From contig CM068839.1 in the NCBI GenBank assembly GCA_028554795.2, positions 17,498,043 through 17,562,042 on the forward strand: 64,000 bases of DNA. The letters run 5' to 3'. This stretch comes from Sinohyriopsis cumingii (Eukaryota; Mollusca; Bivalvia; Unionida; Unionidae). The notes beneath the pieces were generated by a model. The model did no database searches. It saw only the letters and a list, made by a program, of their open reading frames with translations, and was not told where the DNA came from. Positions 62,338 through 64,000 of the stretch are shown piece by piece (positions within the stretch are counted from its first letter, which is position 1; every line of letters starts with the position of its first letter). The position numbers and the translations under genes are program-made.

Positions 62338-62557
62338 TTACCATACATACTTGCGTATGGGTTGAGTCCAACTGCTTCAACATAGACCCTGATTGTTATC
62401 ACATAACATGCTAGCAGATCAGGGTCTATAGTGTTTGTTGCACTGATTATGTTTATCAATCTGCATAGGTTCAGATCTGCCAGTGCATTATGTGAAAACT
62501 CATCTAGATTTTTGCAGTTTACTGTTGGTCTCAATATATAATCAAGTAGAGATGATA
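62338..62557. mobile_element. Palindromic foldback family copy
   Basis: It starts TTACCATACATACTTGCGTA and ends ATCAAGTAGAGATGATA. The first palindrome (ATAGACCCTGATTGTTATC with GCAGATCAGGGTCTAT) is clear and the second (CAGATCTGCCAGTGC) is partial. Confidence 0.7.
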
Positions 62558-62854
62558 TTCAGCATAATCAGCAGTTATTGTATACAGTATGTGTCTGTGT
62601 TCTTGAGCAGATGCTTACTACATTATATGCAGGAAAACTATATTGAAATTTCAAAGAGATTGAAAAATACTGGTCTCTGTAGGTAGGCAGTTACTTGTTT
62701 TCAATGGTCACCAGACCAGGTTTTATAATATATAAATTAATGAATTATTTCACTGTTTAAAATAAGTTCACATATATACATAGCATGCTGTCAGTAAAGC
62801 TGCAAATTTTAGTCCTAAATGTTTCTTGTATTTTTCTTGCAATTTTATATATAA

Positions 62855-62968
<114 letters not shown>

Positions 62969-63079
62969 TATACAGTATTAAAATTAACTTTTTGATTAGT
63001 ACAATATAGTCAGTGTTGTTCTGATGTACGGTTGAACTACGATATGTACACACATCAGTATCTTTGAGTACATGCAAAT

Positions 63080-63875
63080 ACACAAATGTTGTATAGGTAG
63101 ATAGGCATTTCTATAGGAAATGTAAATATACAGAGGTTGTCTTGCTAGGCATTTCTACAGGACATGTAAATATAAAGAGGTTTTATTGGTAGGCATATCT
63201 ATCTATAGGACATGTAAGTTGTGTTGGTAGGCATTTTATAGGACATGTAAATATACAGAGGTTGTATTGGTAGACATTTCTATAGGACATGTAAATATAC
63301 TGATGTTGTCTTGGTAGGCATTTCTACAGGACATGTAGATATACAGAGGTTGTCTTTGTAGGCATTTCTACAGGACATGTACATATAAAGGGGTTTTATT
63401 GGTAGGCATTTCTACAGGACATGTAAATATACAGAGGTTGTCATGGAAGGCATTTCTACAGGACATGTAAATATAAAGAGGTTTTATTGGTAGGCATATC
63501 TATCTATAGGACATGTAAGTTGTATTGGTAGGCATTTTATAGGACATGTAAAAATAAAGAGGTTTTATTGGTAGGCATTTCTATAGGACATGTAAATTGT
63601 ATTGGTAGGCATTTCTGTAGGACATATACATATACAGAGGTTACATTGGTAGGCATTTCTATAGGACATGTACATTGTTTTGGTAGGCATTTCTATAAAA
63701 CAGGTAAATATGCAGAGGTTATATTGGTAGGTATTTCTATAAAACAGGTAAATATACAGAGGTTATATTGGTAGGCATTTCTATCAAACAGATAAATATA
63801 CATAGGTTATATTGGTAGGCATTTCTGTAAAACAGGTAAATATACAGAGGTTATATTGGTAGGCATTTCTGTAGG
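63080..63875. repeat. Minisatellite of about 44-bp units, about 18 copies
   Basis: Units carry TTGGTAGGCATTTCTATAGG and ACATGTAAATATACAGAGGT, with shorter units lacking the second part mixed in. Confidence 0.88.
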
Positions 63876-64000
63876 ACTCCTGTTCAGAATGTTAAGTTTT
63901 TCACACTTTTCTCAATGAGTGACATACAAACACTTCATTTGAAAAATAGAATAGTTTAAAGACTGTAAAAGCTACAAGGTTGAAATACAAGTCATAGCTT

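Overview
The window looks like intron-rich, AT-rich animal DNA, most likely from a mollusc or another lophotrochozoan. The main host gene is a CaV2-type voltage-gated calcium channel alpha1 subunit on the + strand. Its I-II linker reads like molluscan CaV2, and the introns are full of minisatellites, (TA)n and (TATC)n tracts, tRNA-derived SINEs with a Meta-SINE-like tail, and small palindromic elements. No prokaryotic-style gene organisation is present.

Region 1 (1-3735) is a denser, less AT-rich block of four closely packed minus-strand ORFs. It resembles the virion-protein module of an endogenous polinton-like or adintovirus-like DNA virus: a coiled-coil protein, a small Ala/Lys-rich protein, a putative double jelly-roll capsid protein and a pX-like hydrophobic/basic protein that runs off the left edge. 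A hairpin-rich 0.4 kb segment (3340-3735) separates it from ordinary host DNA. Replication, packaging and integration genes are not in the window.

Region 2 (8484-55824) holds eleven exons of the CaV2 gene. All have consistent GT/AG sites and splice phases and together give about 383 codons. They cover the I-II linker with the beta-subunit-binding AID, then domain II: S1, S2-S3, S4, S4-S5/S5, the P-loop with its selectivity-filter glutamate, and S6 into the start of the II-III linker. Domain I exons were not found between 3735 and 8484, so they probably lie left of the window. In that case the viral block sits antisense inside a CaV2 intron. The gene continues past the right edge; a 9-nt microexon candidate lies at 60444.

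The introns are dominated by tandem arrays with units of about 18-110 bp, including a 3.1 kb array of 39-bp units at 31631-34730. They also carry seven copies of one SINE, most with clear target-site duplications, one SINE of a second family, about a dozen copies of a palindromic foldback family, a foldback structure flanked by inverted minisatellites (27430-29580), a degraded LINE tail (16580-17165) and a 2.07 kb element with inverted ends (13439-15510). The most unusual host feature is an exact 94-bp tandem reiteration of the 3' end of the IIS2-S3 exon together with its splice donor (45219-45625).
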